Source: Phenylobacterium haematophilum
GTDB taxonomy: Bacteria > Pseudomonadota > Alphaproteobacteria > Caulobacterales > Caulobacteraceae
Reading direction: 5' to 3'
Length of the DNA: 64,000 nt
NCBI RefSeq assembly: GCF_014196295.1
Contig: NZ_JACIDK010000001.1
Location: forward strand, 600,785-664,784
The notes beneath the pieces are model-generated. The model was not told the DNA's origin. It made no database searches and saw only the letters and a program-made list of their open reading frames with translations. How positions within the stretch are numbered: the stretch's first letter is position 1; every line of letters begins with the position of its first letter. Position numbers and translations under genes: made by a program. Below are positions 18,907 to 27,723 of the stretch, piece after piece.

Positions 18907-19089
18907 ATGGCCGAACCCAAGGGCAAGCGGGATTTCCGCGACAATGTGCGGCTGGACGTCCGCGAGCGTCATGAGGTGGCGTTCTGGGCTAAGCGCTGGG
19001 GCGTGAAGCCAGAACAGGTCATCGCCGCGCACCGCAAGGTGGGCCACAACGTGAAGGACATCGCCGCCGAACTCGGCAAGCGGAAGTAG
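18907..19089 (+). CDS. DUF3606 domain protein
   Basis: 60 aa. DNVRLDVRERHEVAFWAKRW with VKPEQVIAAHRKVGHNVKDI matches DUF3606, a small helix-turn-helix-like protein common in Proteobacteria, function unknown. Ends in a TAG that is in the same frame as the following TSUP permease gene. Confidence 0.85.
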   Translation: MAEPKGKRDFRDNVRLDVRERHEVAFWAKRWGVKPEQVIAAHRKVGHNVKDIAAELGKRK

Positions 19090-19095
19090 AGCCTC

Positions 19096-19863
19096 CTGCT
19101 CACCGATCCCTTCTTCTACGCCGTCGCGATCCCGGCGGTGATCCTGCTGGGCCTGGCCAAGGGCGGGTTTTCCGGCATCGGTGTCATCGCGGTCCCGATG
19201 ATCGCGCTGGCGGTGTCGCCGGTGCTGGCCGCCTCGATCACCCTGCCGATCCTGATCGTGCAGGACGTCGTCAGCGTCTGGTCGTTCCGCAAGACTTGGG
19301 ACAGAAACGTGCTGGCGGTCATGCTGCCGAGCGCGGCGGGCGGCATCGTCGTGGGGTACGCGCTGGCGGCGTTCGTGAAGCCGGGCGCGGTGGAACTGGC
19401 GGTCGGGGCGATCTCGATCGTCTTTGCAGTGATGCGACTGTGGGCCGAGCGCGGGTCGGCCTCGGCCAGGCCGGCCAAGCCGGAAAAGCTGCCGTGGCGC
19501 GGCGTGCTGGCGGGCGTCACGGCTGGATTCACGAGCCAGATCGCCCACGCCGGCGGGCCGCCGTTCCAGATCTACGTGATGCCCAAGAACCTGCCGCGTG
19601 ACGTCTTCATCGGCACCAGCGCCATCTTCTTCGCGGTAGTGAACTGGATGAAAGTTCCGGCCTACTGGGCGCTGGGGCAGTTCACGCGCGAGGCGATGAT
19701 GACGGCTCTCGTGCTGCTGCCGCTGGCCATCGCCTCCACTTGGGGCGGGGTGTGGCTCGTCCGTCGGGTCCCAGCGGGGAACTTCTATCGGATCATCTAC
19801 GTCTTGTTGATCGCAGTCGGGGGCAAACTGGCCTGGGACGGGGCGACCTCGCTGCTTGGATAG
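19096..19863 (+). CDS. TSUP (TauE/SafE) family permease, start codon uncertain
   Basis: Up to 255 aa with about eight hydrophobic segments. GLAKGGFSGIGVIAVPMIAL and a second-half QIAHAGGPPFQIYVMP are the paired TSUP motifs; the family exports or imports sulfite and organosulfur anions. No ATG, GTG or TTG exists between the TAG of DUF3606 and GTG 19138, which would cut the first helix in half. Reading from CTG 19096 gives LLTDPFFYAVAIPAVILLGL, a complete first helix, with GGAAG 9 bases upstream. I therefore place the start at CTG 19096, with GTG 19138 as the conservative alternative. Confidence 0.8.
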   Translation: MLTDPFFYAVAIPAVILLGLAKGGFSGIGVIAVPMIALAVSPVLAASITLPILIVQDVVSVWSFRKTWDRNVLAVMLPSAAGGIVVGYALAAFVKPGAVELAVGAISIVFAVMRLWAERGSASARPAKPEKLPWRGVLAGVTAGFTSQIAHAGGPPFQIYVMPKNLPRDVFIGTSAIFFAVVNWMKVPAYWALGQFTREAMMTALVLLPLAIASTWGGVWLVRRVPAGNFYRIIYVLLIAVGGKLAWDGATSLLG

Positions 19864-19924
19864 CGCCTTACGAGCGCCCATATCCGCTGCTTAAGCTCGG
19901 GCGCGCTTGGAGGCGCCATCTGAC

Positions 19925-20395
19925 ATGCGTACGCGTACCGTTCTGGCGGCCTGGGCCGCGCTGGTCCTGACAGCGGGGACCGCCGAGGCCCAGGAGGCGA
20001 TGAGCACCGCCGGCGCTACGGGCGTCGCGCCGTCAGAAATCAACTTGGCGGCCGCTGAACCGGCGACGTCGGTGACGATCGCTCCGAAGGCCGAGGCGCT
20101 GGACACCGCTGAGCAGATCAGACGCTGGCTGGCCGATTCCCCGGCCGCGGCGACTGAAGAAGCATATGGCGAAGGCGTGCGGCTACCGCGAGATCGCCAG
20201 ATCCACGGCGAGGTCGGCGTTGCGGTCGGCACCGGCGGCTATCGCAGCGGCTACATCACCAGCGTCATGCCGATCGGCGAGAGCGGGACCCTGGCCCTGA
20301 CCATCGGCCAGGAGAAGAACGGCGTTTGGCGCTATTGGAACCGAGCCGGTCGGCCATACGGAGCATTCGACTACGGCTACGGCCTGGCGCGCTGA
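19925..20395 (+). CDS. Hypothetical exported protein
   Basis: 156 aa. A signal peptide (1-23, ending AEAQ) precedes a mature protein with no family I recognise. The C-terminal half is glycine and aromatic rich (VAVGTGGYRSGYITSVMP ... YGAFDYGYGLAR) and suggests a beta-structured envelope protein. TTGGAGG lies 12 bases before the ATG. Confidence 0.6.
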   Translation: MRTRTVLAAWAALVLTAGTAEAQEAMSTAGATGVAPSEINLAAAEPATSVTIAPKAEALDTAEQIRRWLADSPAAATEEAYGEGVRLPRDRQIHGEVGVAVGTGGYRSGYITSVMPIGESGTLALTIGQEKNGVWRYWNRAGRPYGAFDYGYGLAR

Positions 20396-20526
20396 CACGC
20401 GGTTGTGACCGAGGCCCCGACGGTTTCACGGCTCGAAGTTATCGGGGCGCCCCAAATGGGGGATGCGGCCACCGACCGACGTCCACCATTTTGACCTGAC
20501 GGAAGTCGGGCGCTTGGGGCGGACGA

Positions 20527-21018
20527 ATGAAAGCAGCTTTGTTGGCTCTGGCGGCTGCAGCCGGGCTCGCCGCTTGCGGGGAGCGTGAGGCCGTGATCGA
20601 AAGCCCCGCCGCCGACGCGACGTCGACCGGCGTGATCAAGACCGCCGACGCTCGGGGCAGGATCGTAGCCGAACTGCCTCTGAAGCGCGGCTACTACGTG
20701 GCGGCCGACACGCCGTGCGCCCAGGCATCGAACGCCACCGTCGTCCTGCTGCGCCGTGAGGGCCTGGGCGGCTCGCAGGACTTTTGCGAGTTCAAGAAGA
20801 TCGAGCAGACCGCTTCGAGCACCTATCGCGTGACGCAGAGCTGCGGCGACCTGCGCGGCGGCGGCGAAGAGACAAGCATCGTCACCTACGAACTGCTGGG
20901 CGACGCGGGCTTCAAGTCCAAAACCGAGTTCGGCTGGGAGCACAGCGCCCGGCGCTGCGAGCAGTCGAGCATGCCCGCCGACTGGCGCGAAAACGACATC
21001 AGCGACGTCATCGGCTGA
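20527..21018 (+). CDS. Hypothetical lipoprotein
   Basis: 163 aa. Signal peptide with lipobox LAAC, so Cys17 should be lipidated. The mature part has six cysteines, enough for disulphides in the periplasm (TPCAQAS, DFCEFKK, SCGDLRG, RRCEQSS). No family recognised. Confidence 0.65.
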   Translation: MKAALLALAAAAGLAACGEREAVIESPAADATSTGVIKTADARGRIVAELPLKRGYYVAADTPCAQASNATVVLLRREGLGGSQDFCEFKKIEQTASSTYRVTQSCGDLRGGGEETSIVTYELLGDAGFKSKTEFGWEHSARRCEQSSMPADWRENDISDVIG

Positions 21019-21062
21019 GCGACGGCGGCCCGCGCGCCGTCCTGCGGGGAAACCAGAAGGGG

Positions 21063-21085
21063 GCGCCGCGGCAAGGCCGCGGCGC
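21063..21085 (+). repeat. 10-bp GC hairpin directly upstream of a start codon
   Basis: GCGCCGCGGC (21063-21072) and GCCGCGGCGC (21076-21085) pair perfectly around an AAG loop, ending 7 bases before the ATG at 21093. No U-tract follows, so it is not a typical intrinsic terminator for the lipoprotein gene. It may restrict ribosome access to the next gene. Confidence 0.5.
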
Positions 21086-21092
21086 GAGCGGA

Positions 21093-21626
21093 ATGAAGCA
21101 GAAGTCCGAGTACGTGAGGTCAGAGCGGGGCGGCGACACGCTGTTTACGGTGACGCCCGCTCCGGCGCCGAAGTTCATCTATCTGGGGGTGATCGGCGCG
21201 ATCGCCGTCGTCATGGGTCTGCCGATGCTGCCCTTAGGTATCGTTCTGATCGGTATCGGTGGACTTGCGATCTGGGCCGCGTTCATTCGAGACATGCGGC
21301 CGCCGGAACATCGGGGGACGTCGGTCATCATCGTGGGGCCGGACCGCATCGAAGCTGCGGGACGGACCTTCAAGGCTGAGGACATCCATCGCCTGCTGAT
21401 CCGCAATGCTGTCACGGGCCAGGAAGGCGACGTGACGATCGTTAATCCAAGCGTGAGCGTGGCCGCGGGAATGGGCTATCGGGCCAAGGTGGCGCAGATC
21501 GCCAACGCCCTGACCCTGGAAGGCGGCGGTAAGGCGACGGTGCTTGCCGGCGGCATGGACGAGGTCACCGCCTACGGCCTGCTGCGCGACGTCAGCCGGG
21601 CCATCGGCTTCGAGCGGGCGGCCTGA
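21093..21626 (+). CDS. Hypothetical protein with two membrane helices
   Basis: 177 aa. Two adjacent hydrophobic helices (about 30-68, KFIYLGVIGAIAVVMGLPML and GIVLIGIGGLAIWAAFI) separate a short N-terminal tail from a soluble C-terminal domain starting SVIIVGPDRIEAAGRTFKAE, reminiscent of membrane proteins with a PH-like domain. The frame is open upstream but that portion overlaps the lipoprotein gene; ATG 21093 is preferred. Confidence 0.55.
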   Translation: MKQKSEYVRSERGGDTLFTVTPAPAPKFIYLGVIGAIAVVMGLPMLPLGIVLIGIGGLAIWAAFIRDMRPPEHRGTSVIIVGPDRIEAAGRTFKAEDIHRLLIRNAVTGQEGDVTIVNPSVSVAAGMGYRAKVAQIANALTLEGGGKATVLAGGMDEVTAYGLLRDVSRAIGFERAA

Positions 21627-21680
21627 CCGCATAACGCTCCCATATAACGCCGGTCTCGAATGACGTGTTAGATAACGACG

Positions 21681-22802
21681 GTGTCCGCGACCCAACATTA
21701 CGACGCACGTCTCACGGAGCTTATCGCGCATCTCTACGATGCGGCGCTGGATGACGCGCTTTGGCTCGGCACAGCCGAGCGCATGGCGCGCGCCTTCGAA
21801 TCCTCGAGCGCAGTCGTGAAGCTGCACGGCGTAGCTGACAGCGTCGAGCTTCTGGAGCGCACCGAGAACCTCGTAGTGGCTCAGGCGCGTGAATCCTGGG
21901 CCCAGGATTGGCATCGCCGGGACCTCTGGGTCGAGCGTTCGATCGTCCGCGGCATGTCGCAGATCATCACCGGCGACGACCTGGTGACGGCCGAGGAGCA
22001 GGCGCAAAGCGGCTATTATCAGGAGTGGCTTGCGGAACTCGATATCCACCACATGCTCGGCGCCGTCTTCCCAGCTGTCGATGGAGCGGTCGGGGTTATG
22101 GGCATCCACCGACCGCGCGCCGCTGAACGATACGGGTCGAACGACCGCCGCAGGGCGGCGTTGCTGTTGCCGCACCTGCGGCGGGCGCTTCAACTGGGTC
22201 AGCGCCTGTCGCTCAGCAGCGTCCAAAACGTAGCGTTGCAGGCCCTAGATCAGATTGCGGCCGGAGTGATTGTGCTCGATGGGGCCGGACGAGTGATCCA
22301 CGCCAGCGGGCCTGCCGAAGCCATCCTGCAGACCAACCGGGAGCTGGCGGTGAAGGGCGGGAGGATGTGGTGCAGACGGCCGGCGCTGAACGAAAGGCTC
22401 CAATCCCAGATCCGTGACGCCCTTGAAACCGCAGCTGGGAGGCCGGCGCCGGCAGGTGCAGCCTTGGCGGTGGCGCGCGAGGGGCGGGCGCCACTGACCT
22501 TGACGGTGGCGCCTCTACGGCCGTCGGCGACCGGACTGGGCGACCAGAGGCCGTGCGCGTTGGTCTTCGTGAGGGAGCCAGATGCGGCGCTTGCCATAGA
22601 GCCGCTCTGCGAGCTCTTTGGACTGACGCCGGCCGAGGGGGCGGTAGCGGCAGATCTGGCGCGGGGGCTGTCGCTGGATCACATTGCGCGGCTTCGGGGC
22701 GTGCGCATTGCAACCGTCCGCTCGCACCTCAAGCAGATCTTGAGCAAGACCGGGACCCACCGGCAGGCCGAGTTGGCCGCCCTGCTGGCCCGTAGCGCGT
22801 AA
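21681..22802 (+). CDS. LuxR family transcriptional regulator
   Basis: 373 aa. The C-terminal segment (about 310-370) is a LuxR-type helix-turn-helix: FGLTPAEGAVAADLARGLSL, then VRIATVRSHLKQILSKTGTH. The 300 residues ahead of it may contain PAS-like sensory modules (DQIAAGVIVLDGAGRVIHAS resembles a PAS start). There is no autoinducer-binding domain that I recognise and no luxI neighbour. GTG start. It may regulate the hotdog/SDR pair downstream, by position only. Confidence 0.82.
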   Translation: MSATQHYDARLTELIAHLYDAALDDALWLGTAERMARAFESSSAVVKLHGVADSVELLERTENLVVAQARESWAQDWHRRDLWVERSIVRGMSQIITGDDLVTAEEQAQSGYYQEWLAELDIHHMLGAVFPAVDGAVGVMGIHRPRAAERYGSNDRRRAALLLPHLRRALQLGQRLSLSSVQNVALQALDQIAAGVIVLDGAGRVIHASGPAEAILQTNRELAVKGGRMWCRRPALNERLQSQIRDALETAAGRPAPAGAALAVAREGRAPLTLTVAPLRPSATGLGDQRPCALVFVREPDAALAIEPLCELFGLTPAEGAVAADLARGLSLDHIARLRGVRIATVRSHLKQILSKTGTHRQAELAALLARSA

Positions 22803-22898
22803 GCATCGTTCAAACGCTTGTTTGAGGCGCCCTTGCATGCGTCTATATCGCGCTGCGCCCGGCTGGCGGCGGGCGCGCGATAGAGAGGAGAACGCCCC

Positions 22899-23819
22899 AT
22901 GACCTTCGATACGCCCCTCAGCCTTGCCGGCCCGTTGCGCAAGCCGGCGCAGATGTTGGCTGACCAGGAATATGGCGGGCACACCTCGATCCATGATGAC
23001 GCGATGGCCGAGAAGCTGGGCTTCCGGGCCGGGCCGATCGAAGGGCCGACGCACTTCAGCCAGTTCCAGCCGCTGCTGGCCAAGATCTGGGGGCGGCGCT
23101 GGCACGAGACCGGCTGCATCTCCTCCCACTTCCTGAACATGGTGGTCGAGGGCGAGGAAGTCCGCGCCTTCGCCGAGATCCCAGCCGAGGGGGCCACGCG
23201 CACGCGCGTTTGGGCCGAGAAGGCCGACGGGACCCCCGTGCTCGAGGCCAGCGCCAGCGTCGGACCGCAGACCGAGCCGAGCCTGCTGGAGGCGCGGATG
23301 GCGGCGCTGCGACCGCCCGGAAAGCTGCTGATCCTGGAAGACCTGAAAGTCGGCATGACCGGGGTCAAGGAGGAGCGGGTGCGGATGGACCCCGACCAGA
23401 ACATGGGCGCGCTCTATCCCTTCAGCCTGAACCAGAAGCTGGCCAAGATCACCGAGACCTCGCCGTGGTACGTCGATGGTTCGGACTCGCCGTGGGGCCG
23501 AGCGATCATCCCGTTCGAGATGCTGAGCGTGCTGTTCGAGTATTCGAGCCGGGAGGCGGCGTTTCCGGTGAAGGGACCCGCCGTAGGGCTGTTCGCCGAT
23601 CAGGAGATCAAGCTCATCGACGGTCCGCTGTTCGTCGGCGAGGAGTACGTGCTGCGTCGCGAGATCGTCGCGCTGGCCGAGAGCAAGCGCACCGAGTCCT
23701 ACTGGGTGCGCACGCAGGTGTTCGACGCCAAGGGCGAGAAGCAGGTCGCGCAGATGCTGCTCAATCACGCCAGCATGAAGAACTCGTACGCCGGCTACGC
23801 CGACGCGGCCCAAGCCTGA
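22899..23819 (+). CDS. MaoC/hotdog-like acyl-CoA dehydratase family protein
   Basis: 306 aa. I read two hotdog-type halves: the first has AEKLGFRAGPIEGPTHFSQF, resembling the hydratase motif of MaoC proteins (D-x5-AR.GL..PI.HG), the second resembles an acyl-binding half. The canonical Asp/His pair is not obvious, so it may bind or hydrate an acyl-CoA, or be inactive. AGAGAGGAG precedes the start. An SDR enzyme follows after 18 bases, so the two probably act on the same substrate. Confidence 0.6.
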   Translation: MTFDTPLSLAGPLRKPAQMLADQEYGGHTSIHDDAMAEKLGFRAGPIEGPTHFSQFQPLLAKIWGRRWHETGCISSHFLNMVVEGEEVRAFAEIPAEGATRTRVWAEKADGTPVLEASASVGPQTEPSLLEARMAALRPPGKLLILEDLKVGMTGVKEERVRMDPDQNMGALYPFSLNQKLAKITETSPWYVDGSDSPWGRAIIPFEMLSVLFEYSSREAAFPVKGPAVGLFADQEIKLIDGPLFVGEEYVLRREIVALAESKRTESYWVRTQVFDAKGEKQVAQMLLNHASMKNSYAGYADAAQA

Positions 23820-23837
23820 TCAAGAGGACGGATTTCG

Positions 23838-24629
23838 ATGGAAGTTAAGGGCAAGGTCGTCGTCGTCACCGGCGGCGCCGAGGGGATCGGCGCCGGGCTG
23901 GCGCGGCGCTTCGCGCGCGAGGGCGCCAAGGCGGTGATCGTCGCCGACCGCAACGGCGAGGGCGCGGCCGCCGTCGCCAAGGAAATCGGCGGCGAAGCGG
24001 TGACCCTGGACGTCAGCGACGGCGCGGCGGTGGCGGCGATGGTCGCCGACATCGAGGCGCGGCATGGCGGCATCGATCTCTTTTGCTCCAACGCGGGCGT
24101 CGGCGACGGCGACCCGGACAAGCAGAGCGCGGCCTCGTCGCCGGATGCGGTCTGGAACCGGGCGTGGAACGTCAATGTCATGGCGCACGTCCATGCGGCG
24201 CGCGCGGTTATCCCCGGCATGCAGGCGCGCGGCGGCGGCTATCTGCTGAACACGATCTCGGCGGCGGGGCTGCTGTCCCAGATCGGCGGGGCGGTCTACT
24301 CGACCACTAAACATGCCGCGGTCGGCTTCGCGGAGTCGTTGGCCATCACCCATGGCGACCAGGGCATCAAGGTTTCGATCCTGTGCCCGCAGGGCGTCGA
24401 CACCGCCATGCTGCGCCAGGGTGACGCCGCCTCTCAGCCGCAGAACTTGGACGGCGTGCTGACCCCTGACGACGTCGCCGAAAGCGTGGTGCAAGGGTTG
24501 GCGGCGGAGAACTTCCTGATCCTGCCGCACCCGGTCGTGCTGACCTATATGCAGCGTAAAACCGCGGACTACGACCGCTGGATCGGCGGCATGCGCCGGC
24601 TTCGGGCCAAGATGTTCGGCGGCGGCTAA
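23838..24629 (+). CDS. SDR family NAD(P)-dependent oxidoreductase
   Basis: 263 aa classical short-chain dehydrogenase. TGGAEGIGAG cofactor loop (11-20), NAG at 85-87, catalytic Ser141, Tyr154 and Lys158 (YSTTK). The aspartate at the end of beta-2 (VADRN) favours NAD over NADP. The substrate is unknown. It overlaps the convergent rsmA stop by 4 bases. Confidence 0.88.
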   Translation: MEVKGKVVVVTGGAEGIGAGLARRFAREGAKAVIVADRNGEGAAAVAKEIGGEAVTLDVSDGAAVAAMVADIEARHGGIDLFCSNAGVGDGDPDKQSAASSPDAVWNRAWNVNVMAHVHAARAVIPGMQARGGGYLLNTISAAGLLSQIGGAVYSTTKHAAVGFAESLAITHGDQGIKVSILCPQGVDTAMLRQGDAASQPQNLDGVLTPDDVAESVVQGLAAENFLILPHPVVLTYMQRKTADYDRWIGGMRRLRAKMFGGG

Positions 24630-25453
24630 GACGCTGCGCGGAGCGCGTCGGCAAGGGCCAGGAAGCCCGCAACGTCGATCGTCTCGGCCCGGGCGTCCGG
24701 CGCGATTCCGGCTGCCTCGCAGAGTTCGGCGCCGCCCAGAACCTTGAGGCTGGAGCGCAGCATCTTGCGGCGTTGTCCAAAGGCGGCGGCCGTCACGCGC
24801 TGCAGGGCCTCGAGCCGCTCAGGCGCCGGGCGGTCGGCACGTGGAGTCAACCGCGCCACCGCCGAGGAGACTTTGGGCGGCGGCGTGAACGCACGGGCCG
24901 GCACGTCCATGACCACGGCCGCGTGGCTCGTCGCCTGGGCGATGACCGAAAGTCGGCCATAGGCCTCCGATCCAGGTTCCGCGGCGACTCGGTCGGCGAC
25001 TTCCTTCTGGAACATCAAGGTCATGGACGCGGGCGTGAAGGCCCCAGTCAGCCACTTGATCAGCAGCGGCGTGCCGACGTTGTAGGGCAGGTTGGAGACG
25101 ATGTGGGCGGGCGCGCCGGCGGCGACGGACGCCTCGTCGGTTTTCAGAGCGTCCTCCAGGCGGACGGTAAGCGCGCCTCCCGAGGCGACGGAGAGTTCCT
25201 CCAGCAAAGGCGCAAACCGGGGATCCGCCTCGACGGCGGTGACCTTGGCGCCGGTCTCCAGCAACGCACGGGTAAGACCGCCGGGACCAGGACCGACCTC
25301 GATGACATGGTCGCCTTCGCCGACCTCGGCCAGGCGGGCGATCTTCCGCGTGATGTTCAGGTCCAGCAGAAAGTGCTGGCCGAAGCTCTTCTTGGCGAGG
25401 AGGCCGTGCTCGGCGAGGGTTTCGCGCAGGGGCGGGAGCTGGTCGAGGGTCAT
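24626..25453 (-). CDS. rsmA: 16S rRNA dimethyladenosine transferase
   Basis: 275 aa. Dimethylates A1518 and A1519 of 16S rRNA using SAM (also called KsgA). Seen: KKSFGQHFLLD, the SAM-binding IEVGPGPGGLT and the NLPYNVGTPL motif IV. ATG 25453 is chosen; ATG 25465 adds four residues. In other Caulobacterales this gene commonly stands next to pdxA; here about 6 kb separate them. Confidence 0.95.
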   Translation of the reverse strand: MTLDQLPPLRETLAEHGLLAKKSFGQHFLLDLNITRKIARLAEVGEGDHVIEVGPGPGGLTRALLETGAKVTAVEADPRFAPLLEELSVASGGALTVRLEDALKTDEASVAAGAPAHIVSNLPYNVGTPLLIKWLTGAFTPASMTLMFQKEVADRVAAEPGSEAYGRLSVIAQATSHAAVVMDVPARAFTPPPKVSSAVARLTPRADRPAPERLEALQRVTAAAFGQRRKMLRSSLKVLGGAELCEAAGIAPDARAETIDVAGFLALADALRAAS

Positions 25454-25498
25454 TACGCCGCCCAATAGCAGGCGCGGCGTGCGAAGGGCAGGGGGCGG

Positions 25499-26308
25499 CT
25501 AGGGCCGCTTAGGAGTAAGGGCGTGCAGCCGCTGATAGAGGGCGTTGGCCTCCTCGTCCTTGGGCGAGATCGCCCAGGCTTGGGCCGCGCAGGCGAAGGC
25601 GTGCTCGAGATGTTCGGCGTTGCGGCGCTGGGCTTCGAAGAGGTCGGCGTGGGCGGCCCCCTCCATGGTGGCGACGATAGCCCGTTGTCGCCCGCTCATG
25701 GACGGACGGGCGAAGCGGAGATCGGCGAGGGTGGCCAGAGAGCCGCGGGCGTCCTTGGCCTCGCGCTGAAACCGCGCCAGGTGAATGGCGATGTCGCCCT
25801 GGGGCCAGGCGCCGGCCGCGACCGCCGCGTCGCGCCAGCCGCCCGCGATGGCGACGCCGGCGCTCCATGCCCCGCTGCGCTTCAGCGCCTTGGCGCGGAG
25901 GTGACGCGCATCGCGGTCCGGCGTCAGACCGCGTCGATGGTCGCGGACCGCCTCCAGGATGACGAAGAGATCCTCGCGGGAGGGCGGCCGGCGCGGGACC
26001 AGATCGCGGATTTCCTCGTACGCGGCGTTCTCCTCTCGTACGCGGGCCGGGATCGCGGCGAACACGGCTTTGCGGAGGGCGTCGCTGGGAACGACCGCGC
26101 CGTCGGCAAGTCGAGCGAAGGGAACCGAGCGGGTCGCCGCGCGGGTCGCATAGGTGATGCGACGACCATCGAGATCGACGGCGAGGATCGACAGGAGGTC
26201 CTCGTGTTCACCGTCGTCGAAGCCGCACCCGACGAGCAGTTCCGGCTCCGCGCCCGGGCTGTCGAGCCAGCGGACGATCTCGGCGCCAGCTATGTCTGCG
26301 TCCGCCAT
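25499..26308 (-). CDS. Hypothetical protein
   Basis: 269 aa, soluble, no signal peptide or membrane segment, no family recognised. The C-terminal part (about 170-265) is Ala-rich and helical (FACAAQAWAISPKDEEANAL), possibly a TPR-like region. ATG 26308 is preferred over 26320 because GGAG sits 6 bases before it. 45 bases separate its end from the rsmA start, so rsmA may be downstream in the same transcript. Confidence 0.55.
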   Translation of the reverse strand: MADADIAGAEIVRWLDSPGAEPELLVGCGFDDGEHEDLLSILAVDLDGRRITYATRAATRSVPFARLADGAVVPSDALRKAVFAAIPARVREENAAYEEIRDLVPRRPPSREDLFVILEAVRDHRRGLTPDRDARHLRAKALKRSGAWSAGVAIAGGWRDAAVAAGAWPQGDIAIHLARFQREAKDARGSLATLADLRFARPSMSGRQRAIVATMEGAAHADLFEAQRRNAEHLEHAFACAAQAWAISPKDEEANALYQRLHALTPKRP

Positions 26309-26402
26309 GGGGATCTCCATGTTGACCGGATCACACCGATCTTAAGCCGAGCTTCACTCCCGGCCGGTAAGATGTCGGCAACTTTTGGCAAGTGAGTCGC
26401 TC

Positions 26403-27434
26403 GTGTCGATCACGCCGATCCAAGGCCCGCTGACGCCCCAGGTGGCGATACCGGTCACGCCGGTGCGTCCGGTGATTCCGGTGACGCCCCCGGCTGCCCC
26501 CTCGATAGACATCGACCCAGGCCAAGTTCAATCCCAGATACTTGCCCAGACCGCGCAGCAGGCGGCCGCCCGGCAGGGGGGCCTGGCGCCGCTGATGGCC
26601 GACCTGACCCGAGCCGCCGGCAATCCGGCGCTGCCGAGCCCTGTCCGCTCGGCGGCAGCGCAGGTGCTGGCCCAGGCGACGCCGTTCGATGCCCGGGTCG
26701 GCGGCGCCGACGTCGCCAAAGCGCTGTCGCAGTCAGGTCTGTTCCTCGAAGCCAAGCTGGCCGCAGCGCCGCAGGTCTCGCCGATGGGCCAGGACATGAA
26801 GGCCGGGCTGCTGGTGCTGCGCCAGGCGCTGAGTGCGTGGCTGGCCGGCGTCCCCCGCACGCCCGACGCCAGAGCGCCGGCGCGCACACCGCCGCCGCCC
26901 TATCGCGCGGGCGGACCGCGGGCCCAACCGGCGGCCGCTCCCAGCCTTCCGCTCGACGCCGCGCCAAGTCAGATCGGTCAGCGGCTGCTGGCCGAGACCG
27001 AGAGCGCCGTCGCCCGCCAGGAACTGCTGCAGATCGCCTCGATGCCGGCCGGCGAGCCTGTCGAGGCGCAGGTGACCCGCTGGATGTTCGAAATGCCGTT
27101 CACCACGCCGCAAGGTGCGACGGTGGCGCAGTTCGAGATCAGCCGTGACGGCCGCGGCAAGGGCGGCGAGGCCCAGCCCACCTGGCGGGCGGCGTTCTCG
27201 CTCGACATCGAGCCGTTGGGGCCGATCCACGCACGGGTCTCGCTGGCCGGCGGCCAGGCGATCGTCGGACTGTGGGCCGAACGCGAGACCGGGCTGGCGC
27301 GGCTTGAGGAAGGTCGCGAACTGCTGGGCGCGGCCATGGCGCGCGCCGACTTCCGGGCCGAGATCGCGGTGCATGCCGGGGCTCCGCGCATCGCCGAGCC
27401 CGAGGCCGGCCGGCTTGTGGACCAGACCTCATGA
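26403..27434 (+). CDS. FliK-like (hook-length control C-terminal domain) protein
   Basis: About 343 aa. A Pro-rich N-terminus (VTPVRPVIPVTPPAAP) and Ala/Gln-rich middle precede a C-terminal domain (about 225-343) with WMFEMPFTTPQGATVAQFEI and IEPLGPIHARVSLAGGQAIV, the pattern of the FliK C-terminal domain that binds the FlhB cytoplasmic domain. The next gene encodes an FlhB-like protein, in a 4-base ATGA overlap, which supports the call. Start is uncertain: GTG 26403, or TTG 26385. No hook or basal-body genes are in the window. Confidence 0.7.
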   Translation: MSITPIQGPLTPQVAIPVTPVRPVIPVTPPAAPSIDIDPGQVQSQILAQTAQQAAARQGGLAPLMADLTRAAGNPALPSPVRSAAAQVLAQATPFDARVGGADVAKALSQSGLFLEAKLAAAPQVSPMGQDMKAGLLVLRQALSAWLAGVPRTPDARAPARTPPPPYRAGGPRAQPAAAPSLPLDAAPSQIGQRLLAETESAVARQELLQIASMPAGEPVEAQVTRWMFEMPFTTPQGATVAQFEISRDGRGKGGEAQPTWRAAFSLDIEPLGPIHARVSLAGGQAIVGLWAERETGLARLEEGRELLGAAMARADFRAEIAVHAGAPRIAEPEAGRLVDQTS

Positions 27435-27703
27435 GCGAGGAACCTCGCAAGACCCTGGCTGTGGCCCTGACCTACGACGCCCCCCACGCGCCGCGGGTCG
27501 TTGCTAGCGGCCGCGGCCATATCGGCCAGAAGATCATCGAGGCGGCGCAGGCGCACGGCGTGCCGATCCAGAAGAACGCGGCGCTCGCCGAAGCGCTGTC
27601 GACCATTGAGGTTGAGACCGAGATCCCCGAGGGGCTCTATGTGGCGGTGGCCGAGATCCTCGCTTTCGTCCTGCGCGCCGCAGAAGACGGGCAGCGGCGC
27701 TGA
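27431..27703 (+). CDS. FlhB-like stand-alone cytoplasmic domain
   Basis: 90 aa. ALTYD...APRVVASGRGHIGQKI, HGVPIQKNAALAEAL and EIPEGLYVAVAEILAFVL match the C-terminal cytoplasmic domain of flagellar FlhB/type III export switch proteins, but there are no membrane helices. The self-cleavage motif NPTH is not present; the equivalent position reads DAPH, so autocleavage is not expected. Paired with the FliK-like gene, it probably forms a complex with it. Role in flagellar export or elsewhere is open. Confidence 0.82.
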   Translation: MSEEPRKTLAVALTYDAPHAPRVVASGRGHIGQKIIEAAQAHGVPIQKNAALAEALSTIEVETEIPEGLYVAVAEILAFVLRAAEDGQRR

Positions 27704-27723
27704 GGCCGTGCTAAGCGGAGCGC

